Shown here: piece by piece, positions 14,086-19,755 of the stretch
Layout: each line of letters opens with the position of its first letter
How positions within the stretch are numbered: position 1 is the first letter of the stretch
Source of the DNA: a virus
DNA: 20,614 nucleotides
Virus record (IMG/VR): IMGVR_UViG_3300035126_000542
Location: 1-20,614 of that record
Direction: 5' to 3' (one strand)
The notes under the pieces: model-generated
What the model was told of the DNA's origin: nothing
The model's database searches: none
Seen by the model: only the letters and a program-made list of their open reading frames with translations
Position numbers and translations under genes: made by a program

Positions 14086-16275
14086 TTTATCGGCATTTTT
14101 CACCAAAAAGTAGCACGGAAGGAAATTCCGCTCCCGTCGTGTCATTTTCTTACAGCCAAGGGACTTTAGGACCGCTCCAAGTTTGTGCGAACTGATGTGC
14201 TGCTTGGTGCAGGTTTCGATGAGGTCCTTGATTTCGGTATTGCTCATCCACTTGCCGTAAGGGTCGCTATAATCCATCGGGATGGTGAACAGGTTTAGGA
14301 GCATTTCTTTCTCAATTGCCGGCTGCACGTTGTGCATGGTGTGATTGTTCAACATCTTGATTTCGGCCTTGGATAGTTGCCAGGCATCGGCTCCGTTCAA
14401 TTTAAAGGAATGGAGGGCTTCAATAAACAGGTCCGTCTTGTCGATGGCTGCATAGGCATCCCAGTCAATCTCGCTGATTACAATGGGCAGGATCCTACGG
14501 TTGCCCGTTGGGTCGTTGATGACTTCCTCGTCGTTGCTTGTACCGCAAAGGACCGCATAGCGGTTCAATTCCTCATGGACCCGTCCGTAGGGCTTGCGGA
14601 TGCTGAATGTCTGCTTGGAGGACAGTTCCTTGAGTTTCTTGGCTTCCTGCTTGGATTTGCCACCGAACTCGTCATCGCAGAGGATTATCTTCTTGCACAT
14701 GAGAATTTCATCGTCCTTGCCGGCATCCAGTTTGGATTCCCCGTAATAGGCCCGAAGTTCATCGGGCAGCAGGTTGCGAAAAAAGTTGGTCTTGCCGATG
14801 CCCTGGTCGCCACAAAGCACCAGGATGGTCAAGGAGTATTCCCCGTGCATACTTGCGATGACCGAGCAGAGCCATTTGGTGATGCAGAGTTGGACGAACG
14901 TATGGTCCTGGTTGGTTGTTCGGATGGTATTGGTCAGGGCCTCGATGCACCCGGTAGGATTGCGATGGCCGTGCCTGGCAAAGAACTGGGTGAATGGATT
15001 GTAAGTCGGTGTAAAGTCCGAATCCACTATGGCCCCAACGAGTTGCATATTGACCTCCTTCTTTCCAAAGGCTTCGAGGCAGTCAACGTAAATATTGTTC
15101 AGGTCCACGTCGGTAATGGGATGGCCTTTGTATTCAATGCAACGGGTTACTGCATTGCGTTTTAGGTCGAATGAACGCAAGAAAGCCTTTATCTGCTTTA
15201 TCGGTGTATCCTCGGTGTCAGCGGATTTCAATTCCGTTGTATCAAGAGCCATGGTGTTGGCAACGATTTCTTCAAGACCATCGATATCGATGTTGTCAAT
15301 TTCCCGAAGTACCCGAACCGCTGCTTCGGTTGCTGCGTTGATGTCCTTGGGACCGCCATTGGTCCCGACACGCATGCGGTGGGACTTGGTTGTGGACACG
15401 ATGTGCTTAGTGGTCTTGGTTTGAATCTCGACTCCTGCATTCTTGGCAAGCCACATGAACGAAGCAAAGGACACTTGATTCTGCTTGGATTGGCAGAGTT
15501 GCTTGTACTTTTTGTCGCAGGCTTCCGGGTTGTACTTTGGGGATAGTGCTGAAACCCGATGGAACAGGTCCGCACCTGGCTCGTGGTATTTTGCAGCAAT
15601 GGCAAAACCAATCTTGACCCAATCGGCATAAGAATCCGTCAGGTCTAATCGCTTGGCTTCGATTTGTTGGAGGATGTGTTCGACATCGTGTTCACCGTGT
15701 GGGTAGAACTTTGGGGCTGGTGCAGCCTTGGCCTTGGGTAGGTAGGTCTTAAATACCGGAACGGGTTTGTCGGTGATGAATGCGTCCGGGTCAAAACTCA
15801 CGAACCGCAACCGGCTCACGTCTTTGCAAGCAGGATCCACGATGATGTGGTAACGGTCTGCGAGGCGTTTCTCCAAAGCGAAGAAAGCGTCGAGGTGTCG
15901 GTCCGGCTCGATGCGGTAGTAGGCTGCATAGCCTTGCCCGCCGGTGCTTTGGTGTAGGGCGTAAAGGTGTTCGTCCTGGCGGATTGCAAGCACGTCAACG
16001 CCTTCGTTGTCCTTGGCATCGATGTCGATGCAGATAATACCGGAATGCGTTTCGAGGCCTTCTTTGCCCTGCTTCTTGAATTTACCGCTTGGCGTTACGG
16101 CTGAAAGCCTGCGTTTGGTTTCTTCGGTCTTGGCTTTGCGGTAGGCCATGACCTCCGTGTAGTAGATGCCGTCTTTGATGTCCTGGATGTACTGCACAAA
16201 CGGCATGTGGTCTTCGGGGACATTGTTTCGCACACCGCCATTGGTGGACGCTTTGAACATTGATATTTCTGCCAT
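14041..16275 (-). CDS. Primase (BT4734/VirE-N, PriCT) fused to VapE-type helicase
   Basis: A 744-residue replication protein from the ATG at 16275; an in-frame TTG at 16329 would start inside the terminator hairpin and is rejected. About 35-165 is a BT4734/VirE-N domain, related to archaeo-eukaryotic primases, with ICIDIDAKD (Asp 84, Asp 86), STGGQGYAAYYRI and HIIVDPACKDVSRLRFVSF (from about 143). About 198-267 resembles a primase C-terminal PriCT module (YADWVKIGFAIAAKYHE). The C-terminal half is a VapE/VirE ATPase with Walker A GDQGIGKT (489-496), Walker B KIILCDDEF (529-537) and an arginine motif GNRRILPI (591-598). It should prime and unwind phage DNA, as no separate primase or replicative helicase is seen. 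A promoter and attenuator-like leader precede it; a candidate origin follows. Confidence 0.85.
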   Translation of the reverse strand: MAEISMFKASTNGGVRNNVPEDHMPFVQYIQDIKDGIYYTEVMAYRKAKTEETKRRLSAVTPSGKFKKQGKEGLETHSGIICIDIDAKDNEGVDVLAIRQDEHLYALHQSTGGQGYAAYYRIEPDRHLDAFFALEKRLADRYHIIVDPACKDVSRLRFVSFDPDAFITDKPVPVFKTYLPKAKAAPAPKFYPHGEHDVEHILQQIEAKRLDLTDSYADWVKIGFAIAAKYHEPGADLFHRVSALSPKYNPEACDKKYKQLCQSKQNQVSFASFMWLAKNAGVEIQTKTTKHIVSTTKSHRMRVGTNGGPKDINAATEAAVRVLREIDNIDIDGLEEIVANTMALDTTELKSADTEDTPIKQIKAFLRSFDLKRNAVTRCIEYKGHPITDVDLNNIYVDCLEAFGKKEVNMQLVGAIVDSDFTPTYNPFTQFFARHGHRNPTGCIEALTNTIRTTNQDHTFVQLCITKWLCSVIASMHGEYSLTILVLCGDQGIGKTNFFRNLLPDELRAYYGESKLDAGKDDEILMCKKIILCDDEFGGKSKQEAKKLKELSSKQTFSIRKPYGRVHEELNRYAVLCGTSNDEEVINDPTGNRRILPIVISEIDWDAYAAIDKTDLFIEALHSFKLNGADAWQLSKAEIKMLNNHTMHNVQPAIEKEMLLNLFTIPMDYSDPYGKWMSNTEIKDLIETCTKQHISSHKLGAVLKSLGCKKMTRRERNFLPCYFLVKNADKSDYAQQVDTKRHPF

Positions 16276-16403
16276 AGGATAAGAAAAAAAATACCCCGAC
16301 TGATAGCAGCAGCCGGGGTAGGGGTTCAAGCATGACCCTTTATCGGTAGCATCACTTGGCTGCTATACAAGCAATGCGTCTATTGGTAAATGTATGTTGC
16401 GTG
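16276..16403 (-). promoter_or_regulatory. Attenuator-like 5' leader of the primase/VapE gene
   Basis: A transcript from the promoter at 16404-16434 would carry about 120 untranslated bases before the ATG at 16275. An upstream segment, ATAGCAGC (16366-16359), can pair perfectly over eight bases with GCTGCTAT (16310-16303); this overlaps the loop and first arm of the terminator hairpin, so the two structures exclude each other. A smaller stem GGGT/ACCC lies between. This is the usual layout of an attenuator or riboswitch expression platform. The sensed signal is unknown; a very short leader RNA is the alternative. Confidence 0.45.
16284..16320 (-). terminator. Intrinsic terminator hairpin inside the primase leader
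   Basis: On the minus strand TACCCCGGCTG (16320-16310) pairs with CAGTCGGGGTA (16302-16292) with one mismatched pair, around a seven-base loop, and is followed at once by eight T (16291-16284). The stem is GC-rich and the T tract abuts it, as expected of a Rho-independent terminator. It lies 8 bases before the primase ATG, downstream of that gene's promoter, so it should reduce read-through unless overcome. Confidence 0.75.
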
Positions 16404-16434
16404 CAAATTTACCGCAACTTAGGGATTAAAACAA
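16404..16434 (-). promoter_or_regulatory. Bacteroidota-type promoter for the primase/VapE gene
   Basis: Minus strand: TTG (16434-16432), 20 bases, then TAAATTTG (16411-16404). The TA of the -7 box is part of the TAA stop of the 62-aa gene, so the promoter overlaps the end of the preceding gene. The core GTAAATTTGC is identical to that at 12068-12075. Transcription would begin near 16397 and run into the attenuator-like leader. Confidence 0.6.
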
Positions 16435-16597
16435 GGTCAAAGCCATCCATTATTTCTGCAAACTCTTGCATTTTAATGTGCTTTTCCCATTTCAATTCAT
16501 TTTTTTCATTCACACGATAGCGAGAAATCTGCCGTATTTTAATGATTGGACCTTCTTCATCCTTAGAAAGATTCCAAATTTTTGCGATGTACTGCAT
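16409..16597 (-). CDS. Small AT-rich gene of unknown function
   Basis: A 62-residue protein (MQYIAKIWNLSKDEEGPIIK at its start), rich in Lys, Ile and Glu, and clearly richer in A and T than the flanking genes. The predicted fold is a beta-rich front part with a helical end (QEFAEIMDGFDLVLI). It starts two bases after the SSB-like gene stop and its TAA is shared with the -7 box of the next promoter. No family is recognised. Its different composition hints at separate ancestry. Confidence 0.55.
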   Translation of the reverse strand: MQYIAKIWNLSKDEEGPIIKIRQISRYRVNEKNELKWEKHIKMQEFAEIMDGFDLVLIPKLR

Positions 16598-16599
16598 AA

Positions 16600-16836
16600 T
16601 TAAAAAGGCATATCACCGTCTTGGGGTGCAAAATTTCCACCGCTGGTCTGCTGCTGGATCGGCTCTACTTTGCCGGATATGAACCGCTTGCCATTGGATT
16701 CCTTGACCCACCCGGAGAGGCGCATCTTGGTTCCATCGGGGAGAACCACGTCGCCCCGGTAATCGGGACGCTTAGGGTTGTCGCCTTTGTCATTAACGAA
16801 GAGAGTGAAGGTGTTGGGTTGGGGGGTGTAACTCAT
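16600..16836 (-). CDS. Small SSB-like protein with acidic tail
   Basis: A 78-residue protein. Residues about 9-57 (TFTLFVNDKG, then YRGDVVLPDGTKMRLSGWVK, then KRFISGKVEP) form alternating short strands as in small OB-fold or DUF736-like proteins, and the end reads PQDGDMPF, very like the acidic C-terminal tip of bacterial SSB (DDDIPF) that docks repair and replication partners. It is half the length of a normal SSB. Its place between the Rad52-like gene group and the primase supports single-strand DNA binding during replication or recombination. The start overlaps the winged-helix gene stop by ATGA. A DUF736-like protein without DNA binding is the alternative. Confidence 0.55.
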   Translation of the reverse strand: MSYTPQPNTFTLFVNDKGDNPKRPDYRGDVVLPDGTKMRLSGWVKESNGKRFISGKVEPIQQQTSGGNFAPQDGDMPF

Positions 16837-17045
16837 GGTTGGGGGTTGTAAATGGTTGGGGTTGGGGTTTCGAGTTTGTGATAGTACGATTTGGTTACTC
16901 CGACATAGCCGGAATTTAGGAGGTCGTGCAGCACCCGGTAGGTGTAGCGTTCTTTGTTGCCCAGCAGTTCAGCAATCTGCTTGGCTCGGTATGGGCGGTC
17001 GCATAGCAACCTGTAAACCCTTACGGCATCGGAGGCTCTTCTCAT
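16833..17045 (-). CDS. Small winged-helix DNA-binding protein
   Basis: A 70-residue protein. The sequence from about 5 to 52 reads as helix, helix-turn-helix and wing: VYRLLCDRPYRAKQIAELLG, then YTYRVLHDLLNSGYVGVTKS. This is the layout of MarR/ROK-like winged helices, where the second helix enters the DNA groove. The tail is Pro- and Thr-rich. It overlaps both neighbours by ATGA (17042-17045 and 16833-16836), lying between the 149-aa unknown and the SSB-like gene. It probably regulates phage genes; its target is unknown. Confidence 0.65.
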   Translation of the reverse strand: MRRASDAVRVYRLLCDRPYRAKQIAELLGNKERYTYRVLHDLLNSGYVGVTKSYYHKLETPTPTIYNPQP

Positions 17046-17491
17046 TTGAAACTAACGGCTATGGACGCTTTGGTGGCCTTGGCTGAACATACTGGAACCT
17101 GCTCGCCCGTGGATTCGTCAAAGATAGCGCTCTTGCCGGCTTGCCGAAAGGCCATCTTCAGCAGTTCCTCCCTCGCTTTGAGTTGGGCTTTAAGGTCGGC
17201 ATACACTTCGTCTTCCTCGTAATTAGGCGTAAGGCTCCCTTCCTTGAGGGTAATCTCTGCACCAAAGGCTCGGAAGGTCTTGCCGTGCTTGGAGGCTTCG
17301 TCGGCTACGGTCTGCTCGGTGGCCTTGATGGTGGCTTCAAGAGCCTTGACGATGGCCTTCAGTTTGATGTGCGCCTCCACCGGGTTGACCTCTCCGTCTT
17401 TGATTCGGTCGGTCAGTTGCTGGGCTATTTGGGCTATCTCTGCCTTGCAGATGTCGGCCTTTGGTATTGTGATGAGAGTTGGGTGAATCAT
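17042..17491 (-). CDS. Helical protein of unknown function in the recombination operon
   Basis: A 149-residue protein. The region from about 15 to 70 is strongly helical and could form a coiled coil (AEIAQIAQQLTDRIKDGEV, then IKLKAIVKALEATIKATEQT), followed by a beta-like GKTFRAFGAEITLKEG and a second helix (YADLKAQLKAREELLKMAF). This resembles small coiled-coil proteins encoded beside phage annealing proteins, but I cannot name a family. It is coupled by ATGA to both neighbours, which ties its expression to the Rad52-like protein. A role as recombination partner is inference. Confidence 0.55.
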   Translation of the reverse strand: MIHPTLITIPKADICKAEIAQIAQQLTDRIKDGEVNPVEAHIKLKAIVKALEATIKATEQTVADEASKHGKTFRAFGAEITLKEGSLTPNYEEDEVYADLKAQLKAREELLKMAFRQAGKSAIFDESTGEQVPVCSAKATKASIAVSFK

Positions 17492-17709
17492 GGCTTCGAT
17501 TTAAAAGCGTCAAAGATTTGGTTGCAATACTGGCCGTATCGAATACCGACTGCATTGGACAGGTCGATGCACTCGCCCAAGGTCAGTTGGATGGGCAGGG
17601 TTTTCTCGGTCAAGGCCTTTACAAGGTCAAGGCCAATTAACGGGAATTTTTCTTTGAACTCAAGGAGTTTCCGAAACTCGTCAGCGTTCATTTGTTCAAG
17701 TAGGTTCAT
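17488..17709 (-). CDS. Small protein of unknown function next to the annealing protein
   Basis: A 73-residue protein beginning MNLLEQMNADEFRKLLEFKE, mostly helical and slightly acidic at its N-terminus, with a central LPIQLTLGECIDLSNAVGI. No motif is recognised and no membrane span is seen. It overlaps the Rad52-like gene stop (17706-17709) and the next gene start (17488-17491) by ATGA on both sides, which makes a real translated gene very likely and suggests work with the recombination proteins. Confidence 0.6.
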   Translation of the reverse strand: MNLLEQMNADEFRKLLEFKEKFPLIGLDLVKALTEKTLPIQLTLGECIDLSNAVGIRYGQYCNQIFDAFKSKP

Positions 17710-18356
17710 GATTTTGCGAGTTGGTTTTGGATGAATTGGATGCCTTTCTCGAATCGTGCGGGGGTCATGTGGTCGATGTCCTTCATGAACTTGGCGGCCT
17801 GCTCCTTTGGGAGTTTGTCAAGCAATGCAAGGAAGTCGGCCTTGAGGGTTGCGGTGGTCAGTTCGTCGTAGGAAGGGACCAGTCCGAGTTTGTCGTTGAG
17901 GTCCAGCAAATTGGCGTTGGCGGGCTTGGGGGCTGCTCCGTGCTTGCCTTTGTACACATCAATTCCAATCCCAATCCATGAGGCAATTTTGGTGATGGCA
18001 TCGGTGGTCGCTCCTTTGGCTGCGTCGCCCGGGTCGGAGTTGGTGGAGGATGCGATGCACTCGTAGTAGATTGCGTATTCGGGAACCGTGAAGATGGTCT
18101 TGACTACTGCCGTGTATTCGATACGCTCACGGCCTGCATTGGTGGTCGTGTGGACCGTTGTGATGGGACTGGACAGGTCGGTCTTAACAACCCAAGTACC
18201 TACACCAAATACTTGGTTCAGTCGCTCGGTTACGAAGATTCCCTTAATAGTTGAGAGGCCAGCCATGCGAGGATGGGCCGCAATGGCTTCGGGTGGTAGA
18301 GGCTCGGCAATCTTGGCGAGTTGCTCCGGGGTTAACTTGTTGGGGACTATTGTCAT
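17706..18356 (-). CDS. Rad52-like single-strand annealing protein (SSAP)
   Basis: A 216-residue protein that should anneal complementary single strands in phage recombination. Diagnostic segments: TERLNQVFGVGTWVVKTD (about 43-60), a central beta part (EYTAVVKTIFTV, 80-91), then DPGDAAKGATTDAITKIASW (about 108-127) and IGIGIDVYKGKHG (128-140). The pattern 'KGA.TDA..K..S.LGIG.DVY' is the Rad52/22 family signature. The C-terminal third (about 155-216) is a helical tail that may bind partners such as the SSB-like protein. The A/C-rich leader before its ATG is shared with the two upstream genes. It opens a chain of four ATGA-coupled genes. Confidence 0.85.
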   Translation of the reverse strand: MTIVPNKLTPEQLAKIAEPLPPEAIAAHPRMAGLSTIKGIFVTERLNQVFGVGTWVVKTDLSSPITTVHTTTNAGRERIEYTAVVKTIFTVPEYAIYYECIASSTNSDPGDAAKGATTDAITKIASWIGIGIDVYKGKHGAAPKPANANLLDLNDKLGLVPSYDELTTATLKADFLALLDKLPKEQAAKFMKDIDHMTPARFEKGIQFIQNQLAKS

Positions 18357-18370
18357 GGTTTTGAGGTTTG
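18353..18370. repeat. Shared A/C-rich start-codon leader, copy 1 (before the annealing protein)
   Basis: The bases around the ATG of the Rad52-like gene (plus strand TCATGGTTTTGAGGTTTG) match those of the two leaders at 18493-18517 and 18898-18922 over 18 bases. On the coding strand it reads as CAAACCTCAAAACC before ATG. It has no Shine-Dalgarno character. Confidence 0.75.
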
Positions 18371-18378
18371 GTTTGGGT

Positions 18379-18498
18379 TTAGTTGGTGATAAGTGCGAAG
18401 ATGAAACGCCCGAAGAAGGCGATGCCGAGGCAAGCGGTCAGCAGGATGTAGCCCGTTGCGAGGGCTGCTTTGAGTTTGGCTTTGGTTTCGTGGTTCAT
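18379..18498 (-). CDS. 39-residue single-span membrane peptide
   Basis: ATG at 18498, TAA at 18381-18379. The peptide starts with a basic, polar segment (MNHETKAKLK) followed by a long hydrophobic run (ALATGYILLTACLGIAFFG, then RFIFALI), so one membrane span with the N-terminus probably in the cytoplasm. The ATG is preceded by an A/C-rich leader that is identical over 25 bases to that of the gene at 18556-18903, strong support for real translation. A different reading of the same stretch in another frame looks non-coding. Function unknown; superinfection exclusion or holin-like activity would suit its form but is not shown. Confidence 0.55.
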   Translation of the reverse strand: MNHETKAKLKAALATGYILLTACLGIAFFGRFIFALITN

Positions 18499-18517
18499 GG
18501 TTTTGAGGTTTGAGGTT
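18493..18517. repeat. Shared A/C-rich start-codon leader, copy 2 (before the 39-aa peptide)
   Basis: Twenty-five bases identical to 18898-18922, covering the codons ATG AAC and the upstream AACCTCAAACCTCAAAACC. The match ends abruptly on both sides, so it is a duplicated leader rather than a duplicated gene. Confidence 0.85.
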
Positions 18518-18555
18518 TAAAGAATGTGCGTTGGCGAGTCGCACCCCTCGGTTAA

Positions 18556-18903
18556 TTAGAGTTTAATTACGTAAATTAGTACTCCTTCTTCCCAGACATG
18601 GTGTTTAATGATGTTTTCTTGTTCATCGTAAAAGATTTGGATTCCATCTAATACACCATCTTTGTATGGGGCTCTAAAGTTGATGTTTCCGTTCGTAAAG
18701 AAATCCTCTTTAATTCCATCTTCCTTACCATCTTTGTACTGAGTTCTCCAAGAAATACTTCCGTTTGGATAGAAACACTCCCAAAGACCTTCTATTCGTC
18801 CGTATTGGTTCTTTTGTCCTTTGACCATTACGTTTCCGTTGTCATAGTATTCAACGTATGGCTCTAATTCGTTATTCATTTGGGCTGAGGTTTGGTTGTT
18901 CAT
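18556..18903 (-). CDS. YwqK-like MORN-repeat protein
   Basis: A 115-residue protein from the ATG at 18903, set by the conserved leader; a frame start further upstream at 18936 falls in the promoter. It has about four MORN-2/YwqK-like units: YYDNGNVMVKG, then GLWECFYPNGSISWRTQYKDG (17 to 21 residues per unit), then GIKEDFFTNGNINFRAPYKDG, then GIQIFYDEQENI. These repeats (E/D.F..NG.....Y.DG...G) occur in bacterial proteins annotated as YwqK antitoxins. It is AT-richer than the genes around it. As the first gene of the early operon it may counter a host defence or act as an accessory gene; that is conjecture. Confidence 0.75.
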   Translation of the reverse strand: MNNQTSAQMNNELEPYVEYYDNGNVMVKGQKNQYGRIEGLWECFYPNGSISWRTQYKDGKEDGIKEDFFTNGNINFRAPYKDGVLDGIQIFYDEQENIIKHHVWEEGVLIYVIKL

Positions 18904-18922
18904 GGTTTTGAGGTTTGAGGTT
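18898..18922. repeat. Shared A/C-rich start-codon leader, copy 3 (before the MORN protein)
   Basis: Identical over 25 bases to 18493-18517. It lies between the early promoter's initial transcribed sequence (TACAAACC) and the ATG at 18903, and so forms most of the 5' leader of the first early gene. Confidence 0.85.
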
Positions 18923-18933
18923 GGTTTGTAAAG

Positions 18934-18941
18934 CAAAGATA
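18934..18941 (-). promoter_or_regulatory. Early promoter -7 box, minus strand
   Basis: TATCTTTG on the minus strand (18941-18934) matches TAnnTTTG, about 30 bases before the ATG at 18903. I see no TTG at the expected distance upstream, so it may be weak or need an activator. It is followed by TACAAACC (18930-18923), the same eight bases that follow the divergent plus-strand box. Confidence 0.45.
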
Positions 18942-19001
18942 ATGCAGTCCGACCCTATTTGTGCCACCTCGTAGCAAAAAAAATATTCATCCCCCGTTTT
19001 A

Positions 19002-19031
19002 TTGCGATTTGGGGCTATTTCCATACATTTG
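19002..19031 (+). promoter_or_regulatory. Plus-strand promoter for the amidase operon, with overlapping palindrome
   Basis: TTG (19002-19004), 19 bases, then TACATTTG (19024-19031) fit the Bacteroidota pattern. A perfect palindrome TTTGTACAAA (19028-19037) overlaps the -7 box and start point and could be an operator. The ATG at 19046 follows after about 14 bases with an A/C-rich leader. It is divergent to the early minus-strand promoter; the stretch between, 18942-19001, holds A8 (18976-18983) but no gene. Confidence 0.55.
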
Positions 19032-19045
19032 TACAAACCTAACCC

Positions 19046-19303
19046 ATGCCCGAATACCACTCCCTACGACCTGCCAAGGCCCTGACTAACGCCTTGGAAC
19101 GGCTGATGATAGCCATCGACAACGCTGATTTGGAAGGCAACCACGCCCTGCTCTTGGAATACCGCAAAGCCTGCGAGTTACTGGGCTATGACCCGGCTAT
19201 GGCTCAATGGCAGGGGACCAAGGAGGTCCACTTATCCAGCGGTCCCGACGTTGCGGATCCTGTTGCGGTCAACTACTTCCACAAATTAAACCCCGAAGAA
19301 TGA
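19046..19303 (+). CDS. 85-residue protein of unknown function upstream of the amidase
   Basis: One of only two plus-strand genes in the window. The centre is helical (KALTNALERLMIAIDNADLE, then ALLLEYRKACELLGYDP), reminiscent of small adaptor or terminase-small helices, but that resemblance is not specific. No signal peptide or membrane span, so it is not an evident holin. Its stop overlaps the amidase ATG by ATGA (19300-19303), so both are translated together. First gene behind the plus-strand promoter. Confidence 0.6.
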   Translation: MPEYHSLRPAKALTNALERLMIAIDNADLEGNHALLLEYRKACELLGYDPAMAQWQGTKEVHLSSGPDVADPVAVNYFHKLNPEE

Positions 19304-19725
19304 GAACCATCACCCACCTCGTCGTCCATTGTACGGCAACGCCTAAGCATACGACCATCGCCTCAATCCGCAAGCATTGGAAGGAGGCCCTCGGTTGGAA
19401 GTCGGTGGGCTACCATCGGATCATTGATTCGACTGGGAATGTAACGGTCTTGGCTCCTGATAGTGCCATCACCAACGGAGTGCAGGGGCATAACGCTACG
19501 AGCCTCCACGTGAGTTATATCGGAGGCAAAGACAAAGACGACCGAACTATCGGCCAGCGTCAAGCGATTGCCGTGGTGCTGCTTGATTGGCTTAAAAAGT
19601 ACCCTACCGCTCGGATATGCGGACACAGGGACTTTCCGGGCGTTACCAAGGCCTGTCCCCAGTTTAATGCTGAAAAGGAATACGGCTACCTATACCTAAC
19701 TGCCAGCGGTTCGCAGGAGGGATAA
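19300..19725 (+). CDS. N-acetylmuramoyl-L-alanine amidase endolysin (T7 lysozyme type)
   Basis: A 141-residue amidase that cuts the bond between the glycan chain and the peptide of murein to release progeny. The start is the ATG at 19300; in-frame codons upstream overlap the preceding gene. Zinc ligands match the Amidase_2 pattern: His 10 (HLVVHCTATP), His 109 (CGHRDFPG) and Cys 119 (KACPQF). Other active-site residues are Tyr 38/His 39 (GYHRIID) and Lys 117. QGHN (62-65) is also typical. There is no signal peptide, so a holin is needed to reach the wall; none is adjacent. T7 lysozyme also binds the phage RNA polymerase, but no such polymerase is seen here. Confidence 0.93.
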   Translation: MRTITHLVVHCTATPKHTTIASIRKHWKEALGWKSVGYHRIIDSTGNVTVLAPDSAITNGVQGHNATSLHVSYIGGKDKDDRTIGQRQAIAVVLLDWLKKYPTARICGHRDFPGVTKACPQFNAEKEYGYLYLTASGSQEG

Positions 19726-19735
19726 AGCAGCAGGT

Positions 19736-19752
19736 GTACGACTTTCTCGTAC
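19736..19752. terminator. Short hairpin between convergent genes
   Basis: GTACGA (19736-19741), loop CTTTC, TCGTAC (19747-19752): a perfect six-base stem exactly between the amidase stop and the phosphoesterase stop. It is placed to end both transcripts, but neither side has a T tract, so intrinsic termination is uncertain. Confidence 0.35.
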
Positions 19753-19755
19753 GGG

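Noticed and set aside
14377-15165. 262-codon plus-strand frame opposite the primase/VapE gene
   Set aside because: It is antisense to a well-supported gene with intact motifs and has no protein-like features of its own.
16303-16367. tRNA-like pairing in the primase leader
   Set aside because: Paired GCAGCC/GGCTGC arms exist, but there are no proper D, anticodon and T arms; a terminator with a competing stem explains it better.
17119-17126. CAAAGATA (minus TATCTTTG) inside the 149-aa gene
   Set aside because: It matches the -7 box but has no TTG at the right distance and lies within a coupled operon.
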